This document shows, in pieces, positions 1 to 5,583 of a stretch of 9,312 nt of DNA. Under the pieces are notes generated by a model. That model made no database searches. It was not told the DNA's origin and was given only the letters and a program-made list of their open reading frames with translations. This DNA is from Sphingomonadaceae bacterium. Its GTDB lineage: Bacteria; Pseudomonadota; Alphaproteobacteria; Sphingomonadales; Sphingomonadaceae. Each line of letters opens with the position of its first letter. Position 1 is the stretch's first letter. The stretch spans positions 1-9,312 of the forward strand of contig CANEVG010000125.1 of the NCBI GenBank assembly GCA_947442095.1. Reading direction: 5' to 3'. The translations under genes were made by a program, and so were the position numbers.

Positions 1-525
1 ATGATGCGCGGCACTTTCGCCAACATCCGCATCAAGAACGAGATGGTGCCGGGCATCGAAGGCGGCATGAGCCGTTATGGCAGCGACGTCGGTGCGATTT
101 ACGACGTGGCGATGCAGCACAAGGCCGATGGTACGCCGCTGGTGGTAATCGCGGGCAAGGAATACGGCACCGGCTCCAGCCGCGACTGGGCGGCCAAGGG
201 CACCAACCTGCTGGGGGTGCGCGCGGTGATCGTCGAAAGCTTTGAGCGCATCCACCGCTCGAACCTTGTCGGAATGGGCGTGCTGCCGCTGCAGTTCCTC
301 GAGGGCGAATCGCGCCAGACTCTGGGCCTGACCGGCGACGAAACCTTCACCGTACGCGGCGTGGCGGGGCTTCAGCCGCGCCAGAACGTGGACGTGGAAG
401 TGACCCGCGCTGATGGCTCGACGTTTACCTTCACCGCGCTGTGCCGCATCGATACCGCCAACGAGCTGGAATACTACCTCAACGGCGGCATCCTGCAGTA
501 CGTGCTGCGCAATCTCGCGGCCTGA
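1..525 (+). CDS. acnA: Aconitate hydratase A, C-terminal part (5' end outside window)
   Basis: This is the last 174 residues of an AcnA-type aconitase, which interconverts citrate and isocitrate through cis-aconitate in the TCA cycle in the cytoplasm. The full protein is about 890 residues, so only the C-terminal swivel domain is present. The ATG at base 1 is an internal methionine: the family has MMRGTFANIR at this point, deep inside the protein. Other landmarks are VIAGKEYGTGSSRDWAAKG at residues 49-67, whose SSRDW contains the substrate-binding Ser and Arg, followed by ESFERIHRSNL and the ending LQYVLRNLAA. The [4Fe-4S] cysteines lie upstream of the window. The frame ends with TGA at 523-525 and is followed by a strong terminator, so acnA is the end of its transcript. 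The family call is secure from recognised motifs. Whether upstream genes share the operon cannot be seen. Confidence 0.97.
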   Translation: MMRGTFANIRIKNEMVPGIEGGMSRYGSDVGAIYDVAMQHKADGTPLVVIAGKEYGTGSSRDWAAKGTNLLGVRAVIVESFERIHRSNLVGMGVLPLQFLEGESRQTLGLTGDETFTVRGVAGLQPRQNVDVEVTRADGSTFTFTALCRIDTANELEYYLNGGILQYVLRNLAA

Positions 526-563
526 TCGGCCGCAGGCACGCGCTGGTATCCTGACGGGAAGCA

Positions 564-595
564 AAAAGGGCGGCTACCCCCGGTGCCGCCCTTTT
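564..595. terminator. Bidirectional intrinsic terminator between acnA and the convergent PEP-CTERM gene
   Basis: A perfect 11-bp inverted repeat, AAAAGGGCGGC at 564-574 and GCCGCCCTTTT at 585-595, encloses a 10-nt loop. On the plus strand the stem ends in TTTT and is followed by CGTTT. On the minus strand it ends in five T residues (complement of 563-567). It starts 38 bp after the acnA stop and lies 37 bp beyond the stop of the minus-strand gene, so it can end transcription from both sides. Confidence 0.85.
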
Positions 596-632
596 CGTTT
601 GCCCGCTGGTGGCGGGAATGGCTTGTGTCTCG

Positions 633-1670
633 TCAGTCGGCCTTGGGGGCCAAGGCCTTCCGGCGGCGCACCACCAGGCCTGCAGCTGCTGCGCCGAACA
701 GCAGGGCCATCGAAGGCTCGGGAACCTCCGTGCCGCCGTTGGTGGTGCCGCCGTTCGTCGTTCCGCCCGTGGTCGTCGTGGTCGTGCTGCTGCCGTTCGA
801 GGACGACGAGGTCGAGCTGCTGGTGCTGCTCGAGGTCGACGAGGACGTGGAGGAGGACGTCGACGACGAAGTTGACGATGATGTCGACGAACTGCTCGTC
901 ACATTGCCCGAGCTGGTCGAGGTTGACGAGCTGCTGGTCACATTGCCCGATGAAGTCGAGACGTTGCCCGAGCTCGTGGAGACATTGCCCGACGAGGACG
1001 AGACATTGCCCGAGGACGTGGACACGTTGCCGCTCGAGGTGCTGACATTGCCCGACGAGGTCGAGGTGCTGGTGCTGACGCCGCCGGTGCTGGTGCTGAC
1101 ACCGCCCGTGGTGGACGAGGTCGAACCGCCCGAGGTGGAGGTCGAACCGCCCGAGGTGGAGGTTGAACCGCCCGAAGTGGAGGTCGAGCCGCCCGATGTA
1201 GAGCTGCCGCCGCTGCCGCCGCTGGACGTTGAGGTCGAGCCAGTGCTGGTTGAGGAGATCACCACACTGCCGCCGCCGCCACTCCCGCCGCCACCGAAGA
1301 AGCCGCCGAAGAAGCCGCCGCCGAAGCCGCCGATCCCGCCGCCACCGATCACGACCGGCACCGCGCCGCCGCCGCCGCCCATCTGCTGGGGCGGTGCAGG
1401 CGGCATGTAGGGCACAGGCACCATGGCCATCTGCTGCTGCGGGGCCTGGCACGTCTTCGTCACGGTGGTCTTCACCACGCGGCGCATGCGCTGAACCGGG
1501 CGGACGACCTTGGCATAGTGCCGCGCCTTGACCTGCTTGACCTTGATCGGCTTGACGTGATGCATTTCAGCTGCCGAGGGCGCCTCCGAAACGTGCACTG
1601 CGCCGCCACCCAGCACTGCACCGCCTGCTGCGCAGGCCGCCAGTTTCGCCAAAGCCATCCGAACCGACAT
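633..1670 (-). CDS. Secreted Ser/Thr/Gly-rich repeat protein with PEP-CTERM sorting signal
   Basis: This 345-residue protein has five parts. Residues 1-28 form a short basic start followed by an Ala/Gly-rich hydrophobic stretch, a plausible Sec signal. Residues 37-72 are strongly basic, followed by a Pro/Gln/Met-rich linker. Residues 98-135 are almost pure Gly with Phe pairs. Residues 137 to about 305 are Ser/Thr/Gly/Asn heptad repeats. The end, residues 315-345, is a PEP-CTERM signal: the VPEP motif at 316-319, a short hydrophobic segment, then RRRK. In known systems an exosortase recognises this signal and the protein is processed and exported, often in exopolysaccharide-producing bacteria. 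The Ser/Thr region could be heavily glycosylated (inference). No exosortase gene is present here. The ATG at 1668-1670 has only a weak GAGAG upstream. It appears to be a single-gene unit, separated from ruvB by 222 bp. The opposite strand is open for 275 codons, which is a codon-bias shadow. Confidence 0.85.
   Translation of the reverse strand: MSVRMALAKLAACAAGGAVLGGGAVHVSEAPSAAEMHHVKPIKVKQVKARHYAKVVRPVQRMRRVVKTTVTKTCQAPQQQMAMVPVPYMPPAPPQQMGGGGGAVPVVIGGGGIGGFGGGFFGGFFGGGGSGGGGSVVISSTSTGSTSTSSGGSGGSSTSGGSTSTSGGSTSTSGGSTSTSGGSTSSTTGGVSTSTGGVSTSTSTSSGNVSTSSGNVSTSSGNVSSSSGNVSTSSGNVSTSSGNVTSSSSTSTSSGNVTSSSSTSSSTSSSTSSSTSSSTSSSTSSSTSSSSNGSSTTTTTTGGTTNGGTTNGGTEVPEPSMALLFGAAAAGLVVRRRKALAPKAD
940..1065 (-). 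repeat. Six tandem 21-bp units encoding SGNV-type heptads
   Basis: Six units start at 940, 961, 982, 1003, 1024 and 1045, each beginning ACATTGCC or ACGTTGCC on the plus strand. One more copy at 901-921 is set apart by 18 bp. On the coding (minus) strand each unit gives a heptad of the STSSGNV type. The units differ mainly at synonymous or Ser/Thr positions. They lie within the low-complexity domain of the PEP-CTERM protein. Confidence 0.85.
1120..1203 (-). repeat. Four tandem 21-bp units encoding GGSTSTS heptads
   Basis: Units lie at 1120-1140, 1141-1161, 1162-1182 and 1183-1203. The first two are identical, and the third and fourth carry a few substitutions. Each encodes a GGSTSTS-type heptad in the PEP-CTERM protein. 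The unit length equals that of the SGNV repeats, which suggests both arrays expanded from a common 7-codon unit (inference). Confidence 0.85.
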
Positions 1671-1693
1671 GATCGTTGCTCTCTGTTTCCGTT

Positions 1694-1735
1694 GGAGACA
1701 GCGCCTGTCCCCCCAATGGTGGACAAACCGTCTCC
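1694..1735 (-). promoter_or_regulatory. Nested inverted repeat in the leader of the PEP-CTERM gene
   Basis: GGAGAC at 1694-1699 pairs with GTCTCC at 1730-1735, and inside it TGTCC at 1706-1710 pairs with GGACA at 1721-1725. A second, competing dyad is GACAG-CGC-CTGTC at 1697-1709. The structure ends 23 bp upstream of the start codon, so it could be an mRNA leader hairpin or a repressor operator. A weak -35-like TTGATC (minus strand, 1745-1750) sits 17 bp from a poor -10-like TTTGTC (1722-1727), which would put the promoter over the dyad. The symmetry is visible. Its function is only inferred. Confidence 0.35.
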
Positions 1736-1807
1736 GAACTCATGGATCAACGCAGATCGAAAGCGCTCCCGCAATGCTGTTAACCGCCTTTTGCCCCCGT
1801 CGGGACG

Positions 1808-1828
1808 CCCGGAATGAGCCATTCCGGG
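1808..1828 (-). terminator. Hairpin downstream of ruvB, possible terminator without a T-tract
   Basis: A perfect 9-bp stem, CCCGGAATG at 1808-1816 and CATTCCGGG at 1820-1828, has a 3-nt loop. It begins 64 bp after the ruvB stop on the minus strand. No T-run follows in either direction, so it is not a classic intrinsic terminator. It may protect the 3' end of the mRNA. A further inverted repeat, GGGAC at 1833-1837 and GTCCC at 1845-1849, lies between it and ruvB. Confidence 0.4.
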
Positions 1829-1892
1829 GATCGGGACCAAGTCTGTCCCAATCTGGAACCGAATCTACAGGGGAAATTACATAGGGGCGCGT

Positions 1893-2933
1893 TTATCCTG
1901 CCGCGTCGCCTTCCTGGGCAAATAGGCCTGGCAGGTCTCCGGTGGGCGGGGTCAACCCGAGGTGCGTCCAGCCCCGATCATTCAGGCAGCGCCCACGGGC
2001 GGTGCGGGCCACGAGGCCGAGCTGGATGAGATAGGGCTCGATCACGTCCTCAATCGTGTCGCGCGGCTCGGACAGCCCGGCTGCCAGTGTTTCCACGCCG
2101 ACCGGCCCGCCTTTGTAGATGCCCGCGATCATCGCAAGGTAGCGCCGATCCTGCAGATCGAGCCCGAGTGCGTCGACTTCAAGCCGGGTCAGCGCGCTGT
2201 CGGCCACTTCGCGCGTGATGATCGGTACGCCTGCAACTTGCGCAAAATCGCGCACACGCCGCAACAAGCGGCCCGCCACCCGGGGCGTGCCGCGCGAGCG
2301 GCGCGCGATTTCCTGGGCGCCGCCGCCGTCTATGCCGATGCCCAGCAGCCCCGCGCCGCGTGTCACGACGCGCTCCAGCTCTGCCACCGAATAGAACTGC
2401 AGCCGCACCGGAATGCCGAACCGGTCGCGCAAGGGGGTGGTGAGCAGGCCTGCGCGCGTGGTCGCGCCGATCAGGGTGAAGGCGGGCAGATCGATCCGCA
2501 CCGAGCGCGCCGAGGGCCCCTCGCCGATGATAAGATCGAGCGCGCGGTCTTCCATTGCTGGATAGAGCACCTCTTCCACCACGGGATTGAGCCGGTGGAT
2601 TTCGTCGATGAACAGCACGTCGCCGGTTTCGAGATTGGTGAGCAGTGCTGCCAGATCACCCGCCTTGGCGATGACCGGGCCCGAGGTGGCGCGAAAGTTC
2701 ACGCCCAACTCGCGCGCGATGATCGCGGCGAGCGTGGTTTTGCCGAGTCCGGGAGGGCCGAAGAACAGCACATGATCCATCGCCTCCCCGCGCTGCTTCG
2801 CGCTTTCGATAAACACGCTGAGGTTGTCGCGCGCTGCCTCCTGCCCGACGAATTCGGCGAGCGTCTTGGGGCGCAGCGCGGCGTCCGGGTCTTCCGGCTG
2901 GCGCTGGGTGGTGAGGATGGGGTTGTCGGTCAT
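1893..2933 (-). CDS. ruvB: Holliday junction branch migration ATPase RuvB
   Basis: RuvB is the hexameric AAA+ motor that, with RuvA, drives branch migration of Holliday junctions during recombinational repair. At 346 residues it has normal family length. Visible motifs are Walker A GPPGLGKT (59-66), Walker B VLFIDEIH (106-113), sensor 1 GATTR (156-160), the PLRDRFG arginine-finger segment (167-173), sensor 2 GTPRVAGRLL (215-224), and a C-terminal winged-helix part around 300-316. The start ATG at 2931-2933 overlaps the TGA of the upstream toxin gene as ATGA, and no purine-rich ribosome-binding site precedes it. Initiation by coupling to toxin translation is therefore likely (inference). It is the last gene of the yebC-ruvC-ruvA-TA-ruvB cluster. 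No LexA-type GTTC-N7-GTTC box was found by eye. Confidence 0.98.
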   Translation of the reverse strand: MTDNPILTTQRQPEDPDAALRPKTLAEFVGQEAARDNLSVFIESAKQRGEAMDHVLFFGPPGLGKTTLAAIIARELGVNFRATSGPVIAKAGDLAALLTNLETGDVLFIDEIHRLNPVVEEVLYPAMEDRALDLIIGEGPSARSVRIDLPAFTLIGATTRAGLLTTPLRDRFGIPVRLQFYSVAELERVVTRGAGLLGIGIDGGGAQEIARRSRGTPRVAGRLLRRVRDFAQVAGVPIITREVADSALTRLEVDALGLDLQDRRYLAMIAGIYKGGPVGVETLAAGLSEPRDTIEDVIEPYLIQLGLVARTARGRCLNDRGWTHLGLTPPTGDLPGLFAQEGDAAG

Positions 2934-3229
2934 TGGGTCAGCTGCATGCGTGCCAGGTCCATCGCATGATGAACGATGCGCAGGATCAGCAAATCGCCGG
3001 GCATGAAGCGGTAGAGTATGCGATGCTGACGCTGCTTGAGGCAGGGGGTATCGCTGCTGAGTTCGGGGCGCGCGGCACCGGGCTCCGGGAATTGCTCCAG
3101 CCGTTGAAACGCTGCTGTAAAGCCGTTCGTATACGTTGCCGCAACTTCGCTGCCGGATTTCGCTACACTGTAGGCATCGATCTCGAGCAGGTCATTGAGG
3201 GCAGCATTGGCAAATCTTGCTTCAAGCAC
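2930..3229 (-). CDS. parE: ParE/RelE-superfamily toxin inserted between ruvA and ruvB
   Basis: This small basic protein has the ParE/RelE toxin layout: an N-terminal helix with A-x-x-DL-x-x-I, then a Tyr and a Gly-Ser, then L-x-x-FPEPG-x-x-RPEL, then HRILYRFMPGDLLILRIVHH and a final MDLARM. Members of this superfamily inhibit either gyrase (ParE) or ribosome-dependent translation (RelE). Which applies here cannot be told by eye. I chose the GTG at 3227-3229, giving 99 residues, because it matches the usual N-terminus and overlaps the antitoxin stop by only 8 bp. An in-frame GTG at 3286 would add 19 residues of unlikely sequence. No strong ribosome site precedes the chosen start, which suggests coupling to the antitoxin. 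The TGA at 2930-2932 overlaps the ruvB ATG. The gene looks intact, without a frameshift. Confidence 0.85.
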   Translation of the reverse strand: MLEARFANAALNDLLEIDAYSVAKSGSEVAATYTNGFTAAFQRLEQFPEPGAARPELSSDTPCLKQRQHRILYRFMPGDLLILRIVHHAMDLARMQLTQ

Positions 3230-3473
3230 GTGATGACTTGCGGCGGGTGATGATGTTTTCGATGAGCCTTTGTGTTGTCTTATCACTCACCCCAGACGCC
3301 GGCCCTTCCTCGACCTTGACGCCGAGCCCCGCGGTATCCTCGGCCGCTTCCGCAAGATCGCCGCGGACCAGTTCGCGAAAGTACTCGGCTGCATCGGCAT
3401 AAGACCCATCAGCGAGGCGCGATTTCAGCGGGCCAGAGAGCTCGTCAGGGAGGGAAAAGCTAAAGTCGGTCAT
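3222..3473 (-). CDS. parD: ParD-like ribbon-helix-helix antitoxin
   Basis: This 83-residue protein begins MTDFSFSLPDELSGPLKSR and continues ADGSYADAAEYFRELVR. That is the ParD pattern: a short beta strand (residues 4-8), then two helices to about residue 40 forming a ribbon-helix-helix DNA-binding fold. The acidic C-terminal half (about 41-72) is where antitoxins of this type wrap the toxin. Its role would be to neutralise the toxin just downstream and to repress its own promoter (family knowledge). The ATG at 3471-3473 is chosen because GGAGG (complement of 3485-3489) lies 11 nt upstream. A longer frame to 3596 adds 41 residues with no family similarity. The stop overlaps the toxin start by 8 bp. 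The 181-bp gap to ruvA is the only sizeable space inside the ruvA-ruvB interval. Confidence 0.87.
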   Translation of the reverse strand: MTDFSFSLPDELSGPLKSRLADGSYADAAEYFRELVRGDLAEAAEDTAGLGVKVEEGPASGVSDKTTQRLIENIITRRKSSRA

Positions 3474-3508
3474 CTTGCGATTATCCTCCAACTTGGTGTG
3501 GGCGGCAA

Positions 3509-3523
3509 GCGCGTTTGGCGCGC
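3509..3523 (-). promoter_or_regulatory. Possible antitoxin operator dyad upstream of the TA pair
   Basis: GCGCG at 3509-3513 and CGCGC at 3519-3523 form a perfect dyad with a 5-bp centre, 36 bp upstream of the antitoxin start. ParD-type antitoxins bind palindromes near their own promoters, so this is a candidate operator. A -35-like TTGACC (minus strand, 3570-3575) lies further upstream, but no convincing -10 element accompanies it. In GC-rich DNA a dyad this short can arise by chance. Confidence 0.25.
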
Positions 3524-3654
3524 AGCGCGGCGGCAGCGTAGTCCCAAGCACCGCCCAAATCGAGACAACGGTCAACTGCGAACTCCGTGCTGCCACGATG
3601 CCACAGGAAAAGCGGAAATGCCGACGCTTGCTGCGCGGATCAACACGCGTTTGC

Positions 3655-4275
3655 TCACCCCGCCGCCCTTCTTAAAGCCACCCGCACAAGCTCATTCAAC
3701 CCGGCATCATCGCCTAGCTCTGTTATCGCTGCCGCCACTGCCATGCTTGCCGCGCCGGGCTTGAAGCCGAGGTTTTGCAGCGCGGAAATGGCATCCGCGC
3801 TCACTGATCCGGCGGGCGCGGCGCCGAGGCCGTCGATCGGCGGGGTGCCGGGGCCTGCCGCGATGGGGGCCACGCCGCCGGCCTTGTCCTTGAGTTCGTT
3901 GACGATGCGGCTGGCGAGTTTGGGGCCGACGCCTTGGGCGCGGGCGACCATGGCCGCATCTCCTCCGGCGCAAGCGCGCTGGATTTCTTCGGCGGAGAGC
4001 GCCGAGAGGATGGCGAGCGCGACCTTGCTGCCGACGCCCTGCACGGCGGTGAGCAGGCGGAACCAGCCGCGTTCGCCCGCGCTGGCGAAGCCAATCAGGC
4101 GCTGATCGTTTTCGGAGACTTGCAGTTCGGTGTGGACCACCACCCGGTCCCCCCGAATGCCCAACTGGGTGAGCGTCTTGGCCGAGCAGTGGACGAGGTA
4201 GCCGACGCCGTTCACATCGATGATCGCCCAATCGGGGCCGAAATCATCGAGCAGGCCAGTGAGCTTTGCGATCAT
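3655..4275 (-). CDS. ruvA: Holliday junction branch migration complex subunit RuvA
   Basis: RuvA tetramers clamp the four-way junction and load RuvB. The 206-residue protein shows the three family domains. Domain 1 is an OB-fold at 1-64, starting MIAKLTG, with acidic-pin residues near E55 and D57. Domain 2 carries two helix-hairpin-helix motifs, LLTAVQGVGSKVALAIL (74-90) and ARAQGVGPKLASRIVNELK (111-129). After a Gly/Pro/Ala linker comes the RuvB-binding domain 3 (about 158-206). The ATG at 4273-4275 is chosen because RuvA proteins begin MIA/MIG; a TTG at 4311 would add 12 unrelated residues. The ribosome site is weak. RuvC lies 70 bp upstream. Downstream, the usual ruvB partner is displaced by the toxin-antitoxin pair. 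Confidence 0.97.
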   Translation of the reverse strand: MIAKLTGLLDDFGPDWAIIDVNGVGYLVHCSAKTLTQLGIRGDRVVVHTELQVSENDQRLIGFASAGERGWFRLLTAVQGVGSKVALAILSALSAEEIQRACAGGDAAMVARAQGVGPKLASRIVNELKDKAGGVAPIAAGPGTPPIDGLGAAPAGSVSADAISALQNLGFKPGAASMAVAAAITELGDDAGLNELVRVALRRAAG

Positions 4276-4326
4276 GGTTTGTTCTATGCCAGCGAACCCG
4301 GCAAGGGGCAAGCGCGCCTAGCGGGG

Positions 4327-4354
4327 TCTGCCTGACGATGCCTGCCTAACGATG
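4327..4354. repeat. 14-bp tandem duplication at the ruvC stop codon
   Basis: Bases 4327-4340 and 4341-4354 are two adjacent 14-bp copies that differ at two positions, sharing the core CTGCCT-ACGATG. The right-hand copy covers the last two codons and the TAG stop of ruvC. Without the G/A difference between the copies the stop would read CAG. It looks like a small slippage duplication that may have set the present end of RuvC (inference). Confidence 0.6.
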
Positions 4355-4822
4355 ACTGCCCAGCATGTTGGCGTGGGTGATGGCAACGGCGAGTGCGTCG
4401 GCGGCGTCTTCTCCGGTCAGCACCACACCGGGCAGCAGCACCTTGAGCATGGCCTGGATCTGCGCCTTCTCCGCACCGCCGGTGCCGACCAGCGCCTTCT
4501 TGATGACTTTGGTCGGATACTCGGCCACCGGGAGCCCCGCGCGCGCCACCGCCAGCATGGCCACGCCGCGCGCCTGCCCCAGCTTGAGCGTCGACTGCGG
4601 GTTCACGTTGACGAAGACTTCTTCCACTGCGCCGGCATCGGGCCGGTGCGCGGCAATCACCGCGGCGAGGCCCGCGTCGAGTTCGACCAGCCGCTGCGCC
4701 ATGTCCGCCTTGGCATTGGTGCGAATCTGGCCGTTGGCGATATGCGACAGGCGGCTGCCAGCCTTGGCGACGACGCCCCAGCCGGTGCAGGTGAGGCCGG
4801 GGTCGATGCCGATGATGATCAG
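4346..4822 (-). CDS. ruvC: Holliday junction resolvase RuvC, apparent CTG start
   Basis: RuvC is the dimeric endonuclease that resolves Holliday junctions together with RuvAB. Read from CTG at 4820-4822 it has 158 residues and begins (M)IIIGIDPGLTCTGWG. The catalytic acids fall where expected: D7, E67 in AVEEVFVN, and D139 and D142 in GEDAADALA. LKLGQARGVAML (79-90) is also typical. The first ATG in frame is codon 41 (4700-4702), which would delete D7 and the first strand. Upstream of CTG the frame runs through eleven further codons to an in-frame TGA without any ATG, GTG or TTG. A GGAG lies 8 nt before the CTG, and the CTG overlaps the yebC stop as CTGA. Start by CTG (less likely ATC) is inference. 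The sequence facts are direct, and a base error turning ATG into CTG is the main alternative. Confidence 0.93.
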   Translation of the reverse strand: MIIIGIDPGLTCTGWGVVAKAGSRLSHIANGQIRTNAKADMAQRLVELDAGLAAVIAAHRPDAGAVEEVFVNVNPQSTLKLGQARGVAMLAVARAGLPVAEYPTKVIKKALVGTGGAEKAQIQAMLKVLLPGVVLTGEDAADALAVAITHANMLGSHR

Positions 4823-5583
4823 CCCAGCTTCTCCATCACCTCGTCGGGGATTTCATAATTGCCCCAGACGGTCTGGACGTCGTCGTCGTCATCGAGCACG
4901 TCGATCAGCTTCAGCAGCGTGGCGGCGGTTTCGGCATCGACCGTGGTCTTGAGGCTGGGCTTCCACGCCAGCTTCACGCCTTCGGCCTCGCCCAGCGTCT
5001 TTTCCAGCTCGCGCGCGACGGGGTGGAGCTGTTCGACGGCGACCCAGATCTGGTGGCTGCCCGGGTTCTCATCGCCGTCGCCCATATCGCTTTCGACGTC
5101 CTCAGCGCCCGCTTCGATCGCGGCTTCGAGCACCTTGTCCTCATCGCCTGCCTTGCCGGGATATTCGATTAGGCCGAGCCGCTCGAACCCGTGGCTCACC
5201 GCGCCAGAGGCACCGAGGTTGCCGCCGTTCTTGGCAAAGGCGGTGCGAACATTGGTGGCGGTGCGGTTGCGGTTGTCGGTCAGGGCCTCGACGATCAGCG
5301 CGACGCCGCCCGGGCCATAGCCTTCGTAGCGCACCTCTTCGTAGTTATCCCCGTCGCCCTTGCTCGCCTTGTCGACCGCGCGCTGGATGTTGTCCTTGGG
5401 CATCGACTGCGCCTTGGCGGCGTTGATCGCGGCGCGCAGGCGCGGGTTCATGTCCGGATCGGGCATGCCCATCTTGGCCGCGACGGTGATTTCGCGGGAG
5501 AGCTTCGAAAACATCGCTGAGCGCTTTTTGTCCTGCGCGCCCTTGCGGTGCATGATGTTCTTGAATTTGGAATGGCCTGCCAT
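4819..5583 (-). CDS. yebC: YebC/PmpR (TACO1) family protein
   Basis: This 254-residue member of the YebC family shows the signature start MAGHSKFKNIMHRKGAQDKK, then FSKLSREITVAAKMG, IQRAVDKASKGD, YEGYGPGGVALIVE and GGNLGASGAVSH. It ends in an acidic patch, LIDVLDDDDDVQTVWGNYEIP. It is cytoplasmic. Family members have been described as transcription regulators (PmpR) and, in mitochondria (TACO1) and more recently some bacteria, as translation factors acting on elongation. The role here is not decided by sequence. It is the first gene of the block leading into ruvC, and its TGA overlaps the proposed ruvC start, so the two are probably co-transcribed and coupled. Its start codon has no clear ribosome site, and I could not identify a convincing promoter in the 139-bp divergent gap to the protease gene. 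Confidence 0.96.
   Translation of the reverse strand: MAGHSKFKNIMHRKGAQDKKRSAMFSKLSREITVAAKMGMPDPDMNPRLRAAINAAKAQSMPKDNIQRAVDKASKGDGDNYEEVRYEGYGPGGVALIVEALTDNRNRTATNVRTAFAKNGGNLGASGAVSHGFERLGLIEYPGKAGDEDKVLEAAIEAGAEDVESDMGDGDENPGSHQIWVAVEQLHPVARELEKTLGEAEGVKLAWKPSLKTTVDAETAATLLKLIDVLDDDDDVQTVWGNYEIPDEVMEKLG
4831..4834 (-). promoter_or_regulatory. Shine-Dalgarno sequence supporting the ruvC CTG start
   Basis: GGAG on the minus strand, inside the last codons of yebC, is separated from the CTG at 4820-4822 by 8 nt, a good initiation spacing. It is 11 nt from the following ATC, a poorer fit. This decides the proposed ruvC start. Confidence 0.6.

Noticed and set aside
901..1203. Regularly spaced repeats that could suggest a CRISPR array
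   Set aside because: The units are contiguous 21-bp coding repeats with no unique spacers, and they lie inside an intact reading frame.
583..1410. A 275-codon open frame on the plus strand opposite the PEP-CTERM gene
   Set aside because: Its Val/Glu/Asp/Pro repeats are the antisense reading of the Ser/Thr/Gly repeats. It crosses the terminator, and the minus-strand frame has a real signal-to-PEP-CTERM architecture.
1632..1670. Lipobox-like LAAC at residues 10-13 of the PEP-CTERM protein
   Set aside because: The preceding hydrophobic stretch is too short and is interrupted by Lys9, and the PEP-CTERM end argues for a different sorting route.
1962..2969. A 335-codon plus-strand open frame opposite ruvB
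   Set aside because: It is antisense to an unmistakable ruvB. High GC content keeps the complementary frame open, and the product resembles no family I recognise.
3230..3286. Longer toxin starting at GTG 3286
   Set aside because: It would overlap the antitoxin by 65 bp and add a polar stretch not seen in ParE proteins. It is kept only as an alternative start.
3474..3596. Upstream extension of the antitoxin to a start at 3596
   Set aside because: The added 41 residues do not fit ParD proteins, while the ATG at 3471-3473 has a strong GGAGG upstream and the correct fold start.
4700..4702. ATG codon 41 as the true ruvC start
   Set aside because: It would remove catalytic D7 and the first core strand, while E67, D139 and D142 are conserved, which would be odd for a dead enzyme.
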